Part shown: positions 23,303 through 35,004 of the stretch, one piece after another
Numbering within the stretch: position 1 is the first letter of the stretch
Layout: each line of letters begins with the position of its first letter
NCBI RefSeq assembly: GCF_024139115.2
Contig: NC_085141.1
Location: 406,621,612 to 406,685,611 of the forward strand
Reading direction: 5' to 3'
From: Armigeres subalbatus
Lineage: Eukaryota; Arthropoda; Insecta; Diptera; Culicidae
Length of the DNA stretch: 64,000 nucleotides
Made by a program: the position numbers and the translations under genes
The notes under the pieces: model-generated
The model's input: only the letters and a program-made list of their open reading frames with translations
Database searches by the model: none
Told to the model about the DNA's origin: nothing

Positions 23303-23438
23303 CAACCCCCCAAACTGTCACAATACAGTCAGGAATTGGAAGTTTTTGGAAAAATACTCCAAAAAATTCCTAGTGACCTTTTCAATTACAGATGATAAAA
23401 TCCACTAAAATTTTGTAATACACACTTGTTGTGCTGCT

Positions 23439-23703
23439 TGGAGTCTCCAATAGCCTTGCGAGCAAAGGCATAGGATTGTCAATCTGGATATGGCGAGTTT
23501 GATTCTCGGTTCGGTCTAGGATGTTTTCGGGTTGGAAAATTTCTCGACACCCTGAGCATAGTGTACCTGGGCATACATACTCATGCAATAGCGTGCATAG
23601 AAAAGCTTTCAATTAATAACTGAGGAAATGCTAATAGAATACTAAGTTGAAAAGCAGGCCAAGTTCCAGTTGGAATGTAGAGCCATTGAAGAAGAAGAAG
23701 AAG
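23439..23703 (+). mobile_element. Feilai-like SINE, near full length
   Basis: The most complete of the three copies: head with AGCAAAGGCATAGGATTG and TTGATTCTCGGTTCGG (degenerate B box), middle GCATAGTGTACCTGGGCATA, then CAGGCCAAGTTCCAGTTGG and a GAAGAAGAAG tail. The flanking duplication is weak (CTTGTTG against CTTTGTTG). Confidence 0.8.
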
Positions 23704-24821
23704 ACTTTGTTGATCTATCGCTTGACTAATTAACGCCTCCAATTATAGTTCTTACTACTGACGTCAAATTATAAATGAATCAATTACGCCTAAAATTGCT
23801 GATGCCCCACCATTACCAGAACTCTGGCGCCGTCAGAGATTCTATATCACAGGAATATGATTTTTCTCACAAATAGGTACTGTGGCCAACGTAATGTACA
23901 TATCTAGCTTGCGATTACTTTTCTAATTGGGGTGATGTGAGCTTGATTTCGATTTTACACGAACCAAACATATTTTTGAGTAAATGTAAATGTTGAGTAA
24001 ATTGACTTTAACATACACAATTTTTTACTAGACAAATTTAAAAATGTTGCAAGCAGTTTTCTCATCTGCACTTTGTTTTTAGATGAGGTCGATTGCGGTT
24101 AGCGGCAATGTTGTGCATTTTATTAAATGTTCAGCAATCACCGCTTGCTGATCTTACGAAATTAATTTGGGAGGCTATGAACATAAAACCACAGTTAATG
24201 TAGAGCAATATGCTCGTTGGTTCTTTTTTCCAGTGCTCCATCTTCTCTATATCCATTCGAATAAAAATCACCATAACTCCAACACGGCTTGGCTCCCTGT
24301 TTTTAGCGCTTCCGCACATTTTTCAAATTTCCCTCTCGCTTGAAATTGAAACTTTTGCTCATTTGTGCGGTATGTTTCAACTTTCAGCTTGCACGGATGA
24401 TACCGCAATAATGACCGAAAATTAATCAATGCTGCGTGTGCTCCGGTTGCGGTCTATTTATCGCTCGACTTGCCTTTTTTTTGGAAGATATACGGTTTCT
24501 GTTCGCTAATGGAAATGCACGTTAACTATGCTAAGGACCCGTGCCACACTTTACAAATTAGTTCTCCGAACCTGGTTCTAGCGGCGAGCAACGTCGAACT
24601 CAAAAGGGGCTCTTAGTGGAGCAGTCCCTATTTTTCGTAACGATTGCTATGTTTGATCGTTTAAATTATAGCAATGAAAGAACTGAGTCAAACGACATGG
24701 GGTCAATTTCTTCAAATAATAATAATAATAATAATAATATCAATGGACAATTCTATGGTCATGATGGACAATTTTCAAGACTTACACATTTTGATTTAAA
24801 CGATGTTTTGTAAGAGAAATG
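23704..24821. other. No gene; dispersed repeat 23730-23860 and an (AAT)n tract
   Basis: About 23780-23850 resembles 63815-63885 (shared GCTGATGCCCCA- and CAGAACTCTGGC-like blocks), so it is a dispersed repeat. (AAT)n is at about 24716-24739. The small frame across that tract (24616-24813) is Asn-rich because of it and is not convincing as a gene. Confidence 0.45.
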
Positions 24822-25020
24822 TAGTAGGGGGAATGACGGCGTCGGCAGGTTTTGTTCTATTATTGTCAGGGGGTTTTTATGACTGATTATGCTTAAATCT
24901 GGGATAAACATTCTTTGCATATCAAAGAATATTGTGGCCAATTTCATAAAATTTGGTCGACAAAAACCTCCCCTGACAATAATAGAACAAAATCTGCCAA
25001 AGCCGTTTTTTCCCCTAATA
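24822..25020. mobile_element. MITE with about 45-bp inverted termini
   Basis: The left arm runs TAGGGGGAATGACGGC to GTTCTATTATTGTCAGGGG; the right arm repeats this in reverse complement (CCCCTGACAATAATAGAAC). No coding capacity. The target duplication is not clear, so the superfamily is open. Confidence 0.65.
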
Positions 25021-25928
25021 CTGAGGTATTTATTTTTTGATAAATGTGCCGATTCTTTGGATAAAAGTGGGTGTTTTTTTATTTCTTTTTTCCACGGTTG
25101 ATAATTTTAATTGTGCCCGAGAATCATGATCTGCTCAATTCCTTCCGATGTTCGATTTATGATCAATATATCTTAGAAGCCAGAACAAATTATTGAGATT
25201 GACCCTGACCCCATTGAAATGTATATCCGGCTTTGTACGCTTAATTTTTTGCTGTGCAGAGTTGTGTTCAACACAACATTCGTTTTAAAAAAATATATTT
25301 TTGGATGGGTGCCGTGTAGCGGAAAGCGTGGAAAGTGGGGAAAGACTCGATTTATAAACAGTCGCACATAACGCACATAAAACCTCAAACAAAAAGGCGT
25401 TATTTTGTCTATTTTGGAGACTGATGCGGCTGTCTGTTCTAGAAGCACGTACCACCTGTGGTAATTTCGCTTACTTATTTGCTGATGGTAGAAGGCGGGT
25501 TCTTTTGAAATTGAAATGAATAAATGCATTACCGACGAATATTTGCGACGTAGAAGCTCTTATCTTTACTTTTTCGACTTATGATTCACGGCGAACAAGG
25601 CAAAAAATGTTTGTGTTATCAACCCTTGACTGATTGAATCGATTAGATACCGTTGAGCGCGATGGATTGATCCGATTGCACTGCACTGATTTTTATCTGC
25701 ACGATATTTTTCATGGTGTTGCATTTTCCTTAATTTCTCCTTTACAGACATTCCACAGGAGTTCCAGTGACCCATCTCATGGACTGAAGGTAATGCTCTA
25801 TAAAAGGTAGCTTTCTATGCGATTTTTTACGCAACTATTTTTTGCGAGTTTTGGGATTTACGCAGTACGTTTCCCCGCGTAAAACCGACTCCAGTGTAGT
25901 AAATTGATGATGTCTAATATATAAAAAC
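25021..25928. other. No supported gene
   Basis: AT-rich, unique-looking DNA flanking the errantivirus. A 118-codon minus frame (25173-25529) has no recognised domain. Confidence 0.35.
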
Positions 25929-26251
25929 AGTCGGTGGACCGGGTGTGAGTAAAAAAACAATTTATTTACTCATTACTTAAATTAAGATACAATTAATTCA
26001 CGAACTAAGTCACTGATTAACTATCTAGAATGGGAACTGAATACTAACTGACTAAACTCGATTGATTGGGCCCTACTTAATAGCTAAAACTTGATGATAC
26101 TGCAATTTCTGGGCCAATGGTCTCTGCATGGCACGATGGTCGACGTCCGGTGCAAAGGTGCTGATGTGCTTATTCCTGATGTGGGTCGGTGTGGTTGTTG
26201 CTAAGGGAATTCTGCTGATCGTTCGGTTATTCTTGGGTGTGCAACATAATT
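25929..26251 (-). repeat. 3' LTR of the errantivirus-type element
   Basis: Matches 30094-30415 over its whole length with a few substitutions and one A indel. The plus strand begins AGTCGGTGGACCGGG, so the coding-strand end is CCGACT, consistent with the ACT terminus common in gypsy-group LTRs. Confidence 0.9.
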
Positions 26252-26783
26252 CCTCCGGGGGGTAAAGAAAGGACGTCCTCGTCCTTGTTTTGATCCTTTG
26301 TAGGGTGTTCAAGATTCTTGGAGATACCAGTTTGTCCTGTTGCATTTTGTCTAAGACGTGGGCTTTTAATTTTGACTACTATTTTCTTCCTGTGGAGACA
26401 GACAAAGATTCCGAAAATAATTACCGTTGTGGTTGACAATCCTCCTATTAGGCTGAATATCCAGGTTTGATGGGAAAACTGCTCTAGTTTGATAAAGGTT
26501 AATGGCTTATGATCCGTAATCAATGTGAATTTGTTTCCGTATAAATAAGAACGATATTTTCGACGGCCCAAATGATTGCCAGAGCTTCTTTCTCCGTTGT
26601 GGAGTAATTTTCCTCTGCTCCATTTAGTGTCCTGCTTCCAAAGGCTATTGGTCTTTCTTTGTTATCTTGAATTTGTGAAAGGACTGCTCCTAATGCATAA
26701 TTACTAGCATCAGTAGTAAGTATGAATGGTAAATCATAATCAGGGTATGATAATATCTGATCAGAAGTCAAAATAAGTTTCAA
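26227..26783 (-). pseudogene. RNase H remnant joined by deletion to an envelope transmembrane tail
   Basis: Upstream frame (from 26783) has TTDASNYALGAVLSQ and STTEKEALAIIWAVE, the RNase H core. A second frame (from 26571) continues with FTLITDHKPLTF and then, without integrase, runs into WIFSLIGGLSTTTVIIFGIF, a membrane span followed by a basic tail as at the C-terminus of errantivirus envelope proteins. The junction near 26478-26490 marks a deletion of the connection domain end, the whole integrase and the envelope ectodomain. Inactive. Confidence 0.8.
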
Positions 26784-26903
26784 TTTTTCAAATCCTTTTT
26801 ATATTCTTTATCGTTTGTATCCACAACGATGTCCTTTTCAAATATTTGGTAAGCGGTTTAGCAAGTTTCGCGTAATCTTTTATAAACCGTCTATAATAGC
26901 CTG

Positions 26904-27899
26904 TTAAACCAAGAAATTGCTTAATTTCTTTCTGCGAAGCGGGTAATTTCCAGTCGAGAATTTTAATAATTTTCGAGGATCTGGTTTTACTCCTTCTGGG
27001 GTAATAACATGTCCTAGAAATTCAGTCTCTTTCTTCAAGAACTCACATTTGTCTAATTGAATCTTGAGATTGAAATCTGAAAGTCTTTTCAAAACTTTTG
27101 CGATATTTTCCAAATGGTTCTTCAGATTGAATCCGATGATTATTATGTCATCCAAATAAACATAACAAATCGTTCCAATATAGTCGGCTAAAATGTAATT
27201 CATTGCACGCTGAAATGTAGCAGGTGCATTTTTGAGGCCAAAAGGCATCCGAACAAATTCGAAATGACCCTGCGCCGTAGAAAAGGCTGTCTTTGCTTGA
27301 TGATTCGGATCCATTTGAATCTGGTGGAAACCAGATTTCAGGTCAAGGTGGTAAAATATTCCGATTTCCCTAGACTATCTAAAATATCCTCGATCTGAGG
27401 AATGGGAAATTTATCATTTACCGTTTTTTCATTCAATTTACGGTAATCGATCACAACTCTGACTTTTCGTTTTCCCGAAGCGTCAGTTTTCTTGGGTACA
27501 ACCCAAATTGGTGAAGAGTAAGGACTAGTAGAATGGCGGATAATTCCATTTTCCAACATGTCTCTAACTTGTTCTTCAACATCTGCCTTAAAATGATGAG
27601 GGTAGCGATAAGATTTAGTGTATACCGGTTCATCATCCTTAGTAATAATTTTGTGTTTGATAGCCATAGTGGCTGTCAATTTCTCATCTTTTCAATAAAA
27701 CTTGCTGGTGTTGTAGTATTACTGATAAAAGTTCATGTTTCTCTAATTTCGAAAGATGCTGAGTACGGATAAGCTCATTGATTGCATCTAACTCGAGATT
27801 GTTCTCCGAACTAATTGGAATAGGAGTAATGGTTTCGAAATTGTTTACTCTTAATCCAATTTTTGGTAGATTTTCCTTGAATTCTTTACATGTAGTCAT
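26904..27899 (-). pseudogene. pol: Reverse transcriptase of the errantivirus-type element, frameshifted
   Basis: N-terminal part (27679-27338) has [12 protein letters not shown] and [12 protein letters not shown]; the C-terminal part (27314-26904) has FVRMPFGLKNAPATFQRAM, the catalytic YLDDIIII and FLGHVITPEGVKPDP. These are standard gypsy-group motifs in the expected order. A frame change lies between about 27338 and 27320, just before the palm, and another follows 26904 before RNase H. Confidence 0.9.
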
Positions 27900-27964
27900 A
27901 ACATGAATAGTAGATTTACTATTGCATGAATTATATAGGCCTGGTTTAATTATAATTTGTTTGC

Positions 27965-28432
27965 TTAACTTTTGAGGTGTTGGGACAAACCAGTCTCCAT
28001 CAGTTGTTGTATCGATGGTGATGGTGTGGTGAAAAGTTTAGCCGTGGGATAAAATTTCTGAAAACCAATTTTAATCCCGTTTATTGTGACGGTACAATTG
28101 TTAAAATCGATGGTTGATTTAGTTTTGGCTAGGAATTCGGAACCAATTCCGTCAAAAAATTTATGAAATTTCATTTCGTAGTATGTTTGTTTTGGAAGAT
28201 TATGTCCTAACAAATTAATTTTCCCTTTTCGATTAATTGAGTATGTGCCTGAAATATTTTTTATAGTAGTTTTAAGTGTGTTTTGTGTCTTTGGAATTAT
28301 GCCTGGTCTCAAAACATTTTTGTTCGCTCCGGTGTCTAAGAGTAATTTCAATTCTGCATTAGTTTTTGAATTTTTGCAGCTTATATAAGGTAAAAAATTC
28401 ATGTTATCGGGGTTCTCGAAGCTGTTTGCCAA
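27965..28432 (-). pseudogene. Aspartic protease region of the errantivirus-type element
   Basis: Contains LLLDTGANKNVLRPG, the retropepsin DTG active-site box, about 40 residues into a 155-codon frame. The frame overlaps the end of gag by about 34 bp in a different phase, consistent with the gag-pol shift used by this group. It is followed by a gap in the frame before the reverse transcriptase. Confidence 0.8.
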
Positions 28433-29508
28433 AAATTTATGGAGAGCTCCGTTTCATCTTCTGAAGCACTAACGTTATCTTCATCTATTGGGGGTTCCTC
28501 TAATTCATTATTATTTATCTGTCTCCTATTGAGGGTTAGTTTACTATTTGAAGATTGTGTATCCATAGGATGAACTTTTTGGAAAGTATGTTTATGCGTA
28601 TTGCTATCAGTACTCTGGCTAGAGGGAAGTGTTGGATTTACTGGCTTGAACGAATTTGGTTTTTCATGTTTCAACTGTAGATTATTATTCTTATAAAATT
28701 TCGGATTATGCTTATCGGTCATGTTTTGAGCGGTGATTTCCTGGGATCTAAATTTACATAAGAAGGCGTAAGCGTCTTCCAAGTCGCTTGGACGTGCTGC
28801 CTGGGCATATCCAAAATACGGTTCTTTTAATCCAGCTATAAAAGCGGCTAATGCGTCAGCGTCTATAAAGTCGCATATTGCATCCCAATTATCTCGATAC
28901 TTTTGATTTTGTTTAGCAATAATTTTAATATTTTGTACTATTTCCTTTGTCTTTTGGTAGTATCGCTGGATACTAACCCCTTCTATCATTTTATTTTGCC
29001 AAAGTTGGCATTTGTATGTGGACAATTCTTGTCTGTCACCAAGGGTGGCAACGAGAATGTCTTTAATTTCTGAAAAGACTGAGGATTGCCTGCAAGACAT
29101 ACTATGTCTTTTGCTCGGCCCTCAATTTTGTTTATTATAGCCATGGTGTACATTTCAAATTGTTGGTCGGATACTAGCGGTTTAAATGCGTTAAGAGTTT
29201 TTCTGTAGTTTGTATCCAATTAGAGAGTTGTTTTCTATTGCCATCGAAAGACTGAATCGCTTTGATGGGATCAGAATTCTAAATAAGTCGTTAAACGTTT
29301 GACGGGAATCAGGTTGCATTGCACTATTCTCCGTCGGACTAATGTTTCCTGAAGTACCGTTCTGCTGAGTTAGCGCATTCAGGGTTTGTTGTTGTTCGTT
29401 CTGAGTTTGTTGAATGATATGCAGTGTTTGAGCTAGGGTGCTAAGCTCGGTAGCGATATCTTTAACTAAGTTTTCCATATTAGATTCGTCTATCGACAAA
29501 GAGCACAA
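28399..29508 (-). pseudogene. gag: Gag of the errantivirus-type element, in three frame segments
   Basis: Starts at about 29478 (MENLVKDIATELSTL), a helical Gln-rich N-terminus, and continues in three overlapping frames (29508-29191, 29219-28986, 29100-28399). The last contains ALAAFIAGLKEPYFGYAQAA, the kind of capsid-like helical region seen in errantivirus gag. No CCHC knuckle is seen, which is normal for this group. Two frame changes mean it cannot make one protein. Confidence 0.75.
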
Positions 29509-30076
29509 TAATGGAATATCGGTTTTAAGGGTACGTGTGAGTATTCCTCTGAATGATCCGATTGGGTATCCTCTGATTCCGAATCGTTTGAATTAGAATG
29601 AATGAAAAGTTGCCTAGCTCTGTGTAGGGCAGACTTATTCTTATTAACTTTAGGCATTCAATATGGGATCGTGGGCTCTATCTTGTAGTTTTCCACACGA
29701 AAAGGTAGAATATACACCTATCTTGTAGTATGCACTATTCAAATTTAGCACTAAATTCTTCAAGAAACACCTATCTTGTAGTATGACTCTGTTCAAATAA
29801 AGCACTGTCTGGGAGGTCTATCTTGTAGTGCCTCTCCAGAATGGAAGTATCACTTTTACACTTTTAATAAAAAGGAAAAGATTCACTTACCTGATGGTTC
29901 GGTCGTTGAGTGTTGGTAAAGTTGGCGGCGGTGACCTCGAGTCGTCTTCGCTTTAACAATCACAAAGAGATGGATGCGGCTGCTCTATCTTGTAGTGGCT
30001 GCTTCTCCGGATCACACTTGGTGGGAAATTGTTAGTATAACCACCAGCACTGTTATTACAACTTCACTTTACTTAA
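29509..30076 (-). promoter_or_regulatory. Errantivirus leader with five copies of CTATCTTGTAGT
   Basis: The exact 12-mer CTATCTTGTAGT (ACTACAAGATAG on the coding strand) occurs at 29678, 29718, 29771, 29818 and 29985, all in the same orientation, in the untranslated leader between primer site and gag. The surroundings of the copies differ, so this is a repeated short site and not a simple tandem repeat. The gypsy leader of Drosophila carries clustered Su(Hw) insulator sites in the same position; a comparable protein-binding array is the inference here. Confidence 0.6.
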
Positions 30077-30077
30077 C

Positions 30078-30093
30078 GCCGTACGGCTGCGCC
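30078..30093 (-). promoter_or_regulatory. Primer binding site
   Basis: On the coding strand GGCGCAGCCGTACGG starts directly after the 5' LTR end. It resembles the GGCGCAGTCGG primer site of gypsy-group elements. Confidence 0.65.
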
Positions 30094-30415
30094 AGTCGGA
30101 GGACCGGGTGTGAGTAAAAAACAATTTATTTACTCATTACTTAAATTAAGATACAATTAATTCACGAACTAAGTCACTGATTAACTATCTAGAATGGGAA
30201 CTGAATACTAACTGACTGAACTCGATTGATTGGGCCCTACTTAATAGCTAAAACTTGATGATACTGCAATTCGGGGGCCAATGGTCTCTGCATGGCACGA
30301 TGGTCGACGTCCGGTGCAAAGGTGCTGATGTGCTTATTCCTGATGTGGGTCGGTGTGGTTGTTGCTAAGGGAATTCTGCTGATCGTTCGGTTATTCTTGG
30401 GTGTGCAACATAATT
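30094..30415 (-). repeat. 5' LTR of the errantivirus-type element
   Basis: About 322 bp, almost identical to 25929-26251. It is the upstream LTR because gag follows it on the minus strand. Confidence 0.9.
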
Positions 30416-30904
30416 ATATATATAGAGTTAGATCGCTAGTATCGCCTTATATACTATGTAAATTAAAATACATATCAATTATTCATTTATACAGTTAGGT
30501 ATCTAGTGCATTAGCTCCATATCTAATGGATTTAAACAGCAAACTGTTCAACAACGTTGCAAGAAAAATACAGACTATCAAACAACCCACTTCAAAATTC
30601 ATGTTCGGTAACGATTTGTTGGAAAATAAGTTCAGTTCTGATAACATATAATATACAGTATATTATAATATTTGTTTAACGTACCGTATTTAACGGGACA
30701 GTTTCGTTATTGTACTGTCCCGTCGTAATCTACCAAATCCTCTATTTGTCCCGTTTTTCATCGATTCTCCAAAAGAGCTTCACCACCTTTAATCAGTGAT
30801 CGCATAAACTCAACACCTAACATTAGTCAACGGACACGACATTTATAAAACACCAAGTAGACCAGACCACCTAGACTATACCTACATGGATACCTGGTTG
30901 GCTA
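30416..30904. other. No recognised gene
   Basis: AT-rich. Blocks with TTAACGGGACAGTTT and ACTGTCCCGTCG near 30690-30725 form an inverted pair; related CTTGTCCCG-type blocks occur at about 39350 and 42425, suggesting an old dispersed repeat. Confidence 0.4.
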
Positions 30905-32594
30905 CAGCGTCGATACACCTATGCCTGGCGTATTGTAGAGCTCCATAATCGTCGGTCTTGGGCGATGTTCCTCCAGTTTCCCCGAACTTTCAGGTTCCCC
31001 AGATCCGATTCCATCGCGTGCAGCCAGCGCGTTCGTGGCCTTCCACGAAGTCGCCGGCTCCTATCTGGTTCTCTGTTGAATATTGTTTTCGCTATTCTTT
31101 CTTCCGACATTCACTCTAAGTGACCAGCCCACTGAAGTCTGCCGTATTTTATACGATTCACAATACGTTCTTCTTTGTATACTTGATACAGCTCATGATT
31201 CATGCGTCTGCGCCACACACCATTTTCTAGTTTCCCTCCGAGTATTGTATGCAGCACTTTTCGCTCGAAAACCCCGAAAGCTCTCCGGTCGACCTCTTTT
31301 AACGTCCATGTTTCATGTCCATAAATGGCCACTGGTAGAATCATAGTTTTGTATCGAGCAAATTTCGTTTCAGTCATTCACGGGAAACTTCATTATCACA
31401 TGTCAAAAGTGTTCCAAGGTAAACACATTATTCAACAACTTCAAGCACATCCCCATCAAGCACTATCTCAGCACCAACACCACTAGGTCTTCCTCTATCT
31501 CTACCTGCCACCATGTTCTTTGTCTTGGTAGAAATAATGGTTAAGCCTATCTTCGCCGTCTCTCTCTTCAGTGGGACAAAAGCCTCAATTACTGCTCTGC
31601 GATCGATTGCAATAAGGTCGCTGTCGTCCACAAAGCCCAGGAGCATATGCGATCGTGTGATGATAGTGCCGTTTCTCTGCACGCCAGATTTCCTAATAGC
31701 GCCTTCTAGTGCAATGTTGAACATAAAATTCTAAAGTGCATCACCCTGCTTCAATCCGTCTAAGGTCACAAACGAGGTTGACACTTCGTCTGCAATCCGA
31801 ATACTTGATTTCGAGCCATCCAGCGTAGCACGTATCAGTCTAATCAGTTTCGCCGGAAAACCATGTTCGGACATTATCTGCCACAGCTCATTTCTCTTCA
31901 CTGAATCGTACGCTGCTTTGAAATCAATGAACAGATGGTGCGTCTGCAAGTTGTACTCCCGGAATTTATCAAGGATCATTCGCAGGCTAAACATCTGATC
32001 TGTCGTTGATCGGCCCTCACGAAAACCTGCCTGGTATTCGCCGACGAAGGACTCCTCAAGTGGTCTCAGTCTGTTAAACAGGATACCGGCACTCTATTCT
32101 GTGCCCTTACTTATAGATTGGGAATATGAGGCCATCCATCCAGCCGGCAGGCAGTTCTTCATCCTCCCATTTTTTCTGGATAATGTAGTGGATTGATTGG
32201 AGTCCGTCCCAGCAGCTTTACTGTTTTTCAGCTCGTTTAGAGCCTTCTTAACCTCGTCCAGCGCTGGTGGTTCTACAGCGTGACCGTCGCCGACTATGTC
32301 CATCCTGCTCCTGAATACACCTTCATTTTCATCGTTCAACAAATCTTCGAAGTGCTCCTTCCATCTGGCTGCCACCATAGTCTTGTCTGTCAGCAAATTC
32401 CCCTCTCGATCATTGCACATGGCGGGCACTGGCGCAGTCTTATGCCGCGCGCCATTGACAGTTGCGTAAAACCTCCGCATATCGTTTCTATCCATGTTCT
32501 CCTGCGCTTCAGCTATCACACTCTCTTCGTGTAGCCTTTTTTTTCTCCGATTCACCCAGACTATAGCGGGAATCAAACACATACTCCACAGCAC
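30905..32594 (-). pseudogene. Non-LTR retrotransposon reverse transcriptase, 5'-truncated and broken
   Basis: Segments in order on the minus strand: 32594-32094 (linker with MCNDREGNLLTDKTMVAARW), 31994-31731 (LFIDFKAAYDSVKR, then VTLDGLKQGDAL), 31724-31428 (FVDDSDLIAIDRR, the active-site region, normally ADD), 31377-31111 (YGHETWTLKEVDRRAFGVFE) and 31110-30919 (GRPRTRWLHAMESDL). This is the C-terminal two-thirds of an endonuclease-reverse transcriptase of a LINE, RTE- or CR1-like by motif style. Frameshifts, a stop near 31111 and the missing endonuclease show it is dead. Its 5' end stops at a MITE (32603). Confidence 0.85.
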
Positions 32595-32602
32595 ACTAGT
32601 GT

Positions 32603-32995
32603 AGCGTACACACGCTCAAACACGTTCGACCAACATTAACTCCGCCCCGAAGAAAATGCTTCGGTTGCTGATTTGTTTGAACGTGTGTGAAGCTGTTCAA
32701 ACAACCGACAGTTGGCGGCTCTGTTGGAAAAAATCAAAGCGGTTTGATTTTTGTTTGACCTGTCGGGGGCGGATTCAAAGTTCGCCGAACATGTTTGTGC
32801 GTTTTAGTGAAGTCGCTCAAACTCTCATATATTTTTTGATAGTTGGTGTTTAAGTTGGCGCGTCGGTCATTCGTGTGTGATATTGTTGGTCGCATAATTT
32901 GAGTGTTCGTGTCGCGGTTTGCAGAACATGGTAGATGCTTGACTAAATGAGGGGTGGAGTCAATGTTCGTCAAACTGCTTGACCGTGTGTACGCT
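32603..32995. mobile_element. MITE, about 393 bp
   Basis: Both ends read inward as AGCGTACACAC and then GTTyGACsAACATT, ACTCCrCCCC, an imperfect inverted repeat of about 45 bp. Flanks are TAG on the left and TAA on the right of an extended terminus, so a 3-bp TWA-like duplication is possible but not exact. Confidence 0.55.
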
Positions 32996-33001
32996 GCATA
33001 A

Positions 33002-33196
33002 GAGGCCCCACACACGCTCCGATATGTTGTACAACTTTGACTCCGCCCCCAGGAAATTTGGTTCGGTAAAGTAGGAGCGTCTGTGGACAAGTTGTACGAC
33101 TGTTGACACAGATGGTCCGACTTTATTTCAACTGAACCATATTTCTTAGAGGCGGAGACAAAGTTGTACAACATGTCGGAGCATGTATGGGGCCTC
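33002..33196. mobile_element. PIF/Harbinger-like MITE, 195 bp
   Basis: Inverted ends start GAGGCCCCACACACGCTCCG (left) and GAGGCCCCATACATGCTCCG (right, reverse complement), about 45 bp long. The TAA duplication is at 32999-33001 and 33197-33199. It abuts the preceding MITE and has a similar internal ACTCCGCC motif. Confidence 0.75.
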
Positions 33197-33199
33197 TAA

Positions 33200-34428
33200 A
33201 TATATTCGAAACTTGTTAGGTTAGGTGATGTATATTGCCCTAAAAAAGCATGCATTTTATGTCGTATGTCGCATTGAGAGATTTATCTTCAATTATTTAC
33301 AGTTGATAATAACAAAATGTTTGAAATTGCTTTGGGGGATTTTCGCCATACAATTGCATTTAAACTTTTTTCGGAAGGCATTAGGTTTTGGTCAATTCAA
33401 TTAGCTAATTTTAACTAAATTTCTAATCGAAACGGGTGTGTCAAAAGAATAATTATTTTTAAACTTTTTTATTCCAATAATTATCTATTCATCATGAATA
33501 TTTCGAAATAAGTCGTTCTGAGCCTTTTCAAATCGCGCATTGTAAAATTTCCTTTTTTTTATTTCTTTGTAAATCATTCAAAGAACTTTTGATTTTTTTT
33601 TTTAATATTTTCAACGCAAAATTGTAAGCATTGTTTATAGAATAAAAATAAAAATTGATCTACCAGTTGAACAAACTAAGCATCCCACGTCAGGACATTT
33701 TTTGTCGGATTTGGTCATGTATTTAAAATTTGGCAGGATTTATTATTTTCCGTGACGAAACCTCTTGAATCCCCTTGGAAAAAAAAATATTGTGGACAAG
33801 TTTTCGGAGGTGCGAATACGATTGTAGAAGTAATTTGAACGAATTTCGATTCAAAATAACTATGTTCATACAGATAATTAAATAATTTCCTTTTTTTCCT
33901 TTTGTAGTTTTTGATTGATCTTATCCAGTGATTTTTTCAAACTTGTGATACATCAGCTACATCAGCTCGAGAAATAAATAATCCCACCTCATTGAAATAC
34001 GAGAATACGGTGGAAAATTAAAAAAAGCGATTTGTGCAATTGTCTGGTAAGAATTTTTCTTACAGACATGAGTTTCCTAAATTCAACAAATTGCGTGCGT
34101 GAATGTTGAACACGTTTCTGAGCAACTACCAAAATTATACCTGTGAATTTTTTTTAATATAAGCACTATATGTTCACGTCAATCTCACGTTTGTCTTAAA
34201 AATTGCCACAAAATGCAAAACATTCTAAATATTCTGTAGATTTTGGAATTATAAGATAAAACTAATCCTTTTCTAGTAAGTCTGATTTAATTATGACGAT
34301 AAATTATCCCTATTTTATACATACATGCAGTTTAAGTATTTTGATTTAGCTTTCGCCACACGTTTTTTATTTCATCTCCGTGATCCAATATTCGGCAACC
34401 CATTGTTGCTCCCTTGAAATGAATGTTT
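33200..34428. other. No recognised feature
   Basis: Very AT-rich DNA without supported gene or transposon ends. Confidence 0.4.
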
Positions 34429-34437
34429 CGAACGGAT

Positions 34438-34730
34438 CTTCTTCTTCTTCTTCTTGGCATTACATCCCCACACTTGGACAGAGCCGCTTCGCAGCTTAGT
34501 GTTCATTAAGCACTTCCACAGTTTTTAACGGCGAGGTTTCTTAGCCAGATTACCATTTTTGCATTCGTATATCATGAGGCTAGCACGATGATACTTTTAT
34601 GCTCAGGGAAGTCGAGACAATTTCCAATCCGAAAATTGCCTAGACCGGCACCGGGAATCGAACACAGCCACCCTCAGCATGGTCTTGCTTTGTAGCCGCG
34701 CGTCTTACCGCACGGCTAAGGAGGGCCCCA
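34438..34730 (-). mobile_element. tRNA-derived SINE, complete, minus orientation
   Basis: The minus strand starts GGGGCCCTCCTTAGCC with the tRNA-like head, has the B box GTTCGATTCCCGG, then ATTTTCGGATTGGAAATTG, CTGTCCAAGTGTGGGGATGT, and ends in AAGAAGAAGAAG. Flanked by CGAACGGAT (34429-34437 and 34731-34739). Same family as 35005, 53067, 63007 and 63502. Confidence 0.9.
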
Positions 34731-35004
34731 CGAACGGATATTGAGTGCATTAACGCCCGGAGCTTAGGCAACGCTTGTTGCGCGCTCACATTTCTTTGCT
34801 TAGGCCGATGATATACTGGCGCGTGGGCGAACAAACCAAAACGAACGCGACAAAAGAAATCCTCTTGCTGCTATTCTGCATTACAAGTGCTTAGATGAGC
34901 TCCGCATCGCTTGACTCGTCATCTTGGTTTTAAAGGATTTAAAGGTGGTTTGGGTAGGGGGAGGGGGGTAAGCTGGCATTATGCCTGCATTATACAAGTG
35001 ACGC

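Larger units (their letters stand above)
25929..30415 (-). mobile_element. Errantivirus-type (gypsy group) LTR retrotransposon, internally deleted
   Basis: A minus-strand element of about 4.49 kb bounded by two near-identical LTRs of about 322 bp. Domain order on the coding strand is leader, gag, aspartic protease, reverse transcriptase, partial RNase H, then a transmembrane envelope tail directly followed by the 3' LTR. The integrase and most of the envelope are absent, so it is about 3 kb shorter than usual for this group. Frames are also broken inside gag and pol. LTR similarity (a handful of differences) points to recent insertion; mobilisation in trans by an intact relative is possible. 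Flanking duplications could not be fixed. Confidence 0.88.

Noticed and set aside
24616..24813. 65-codon frame with Asn run, considered as a small host gene
   Set aside because: The Asn run is an (AAT)n microsatellite and the rest has no recognisable feature.
30416..30425. ATATATAT next to the errantivirus LTR as target duplication
   Set aside because: The left flank (AAAAAC) does not match; low-complexity AT makes any partial match meaningless.
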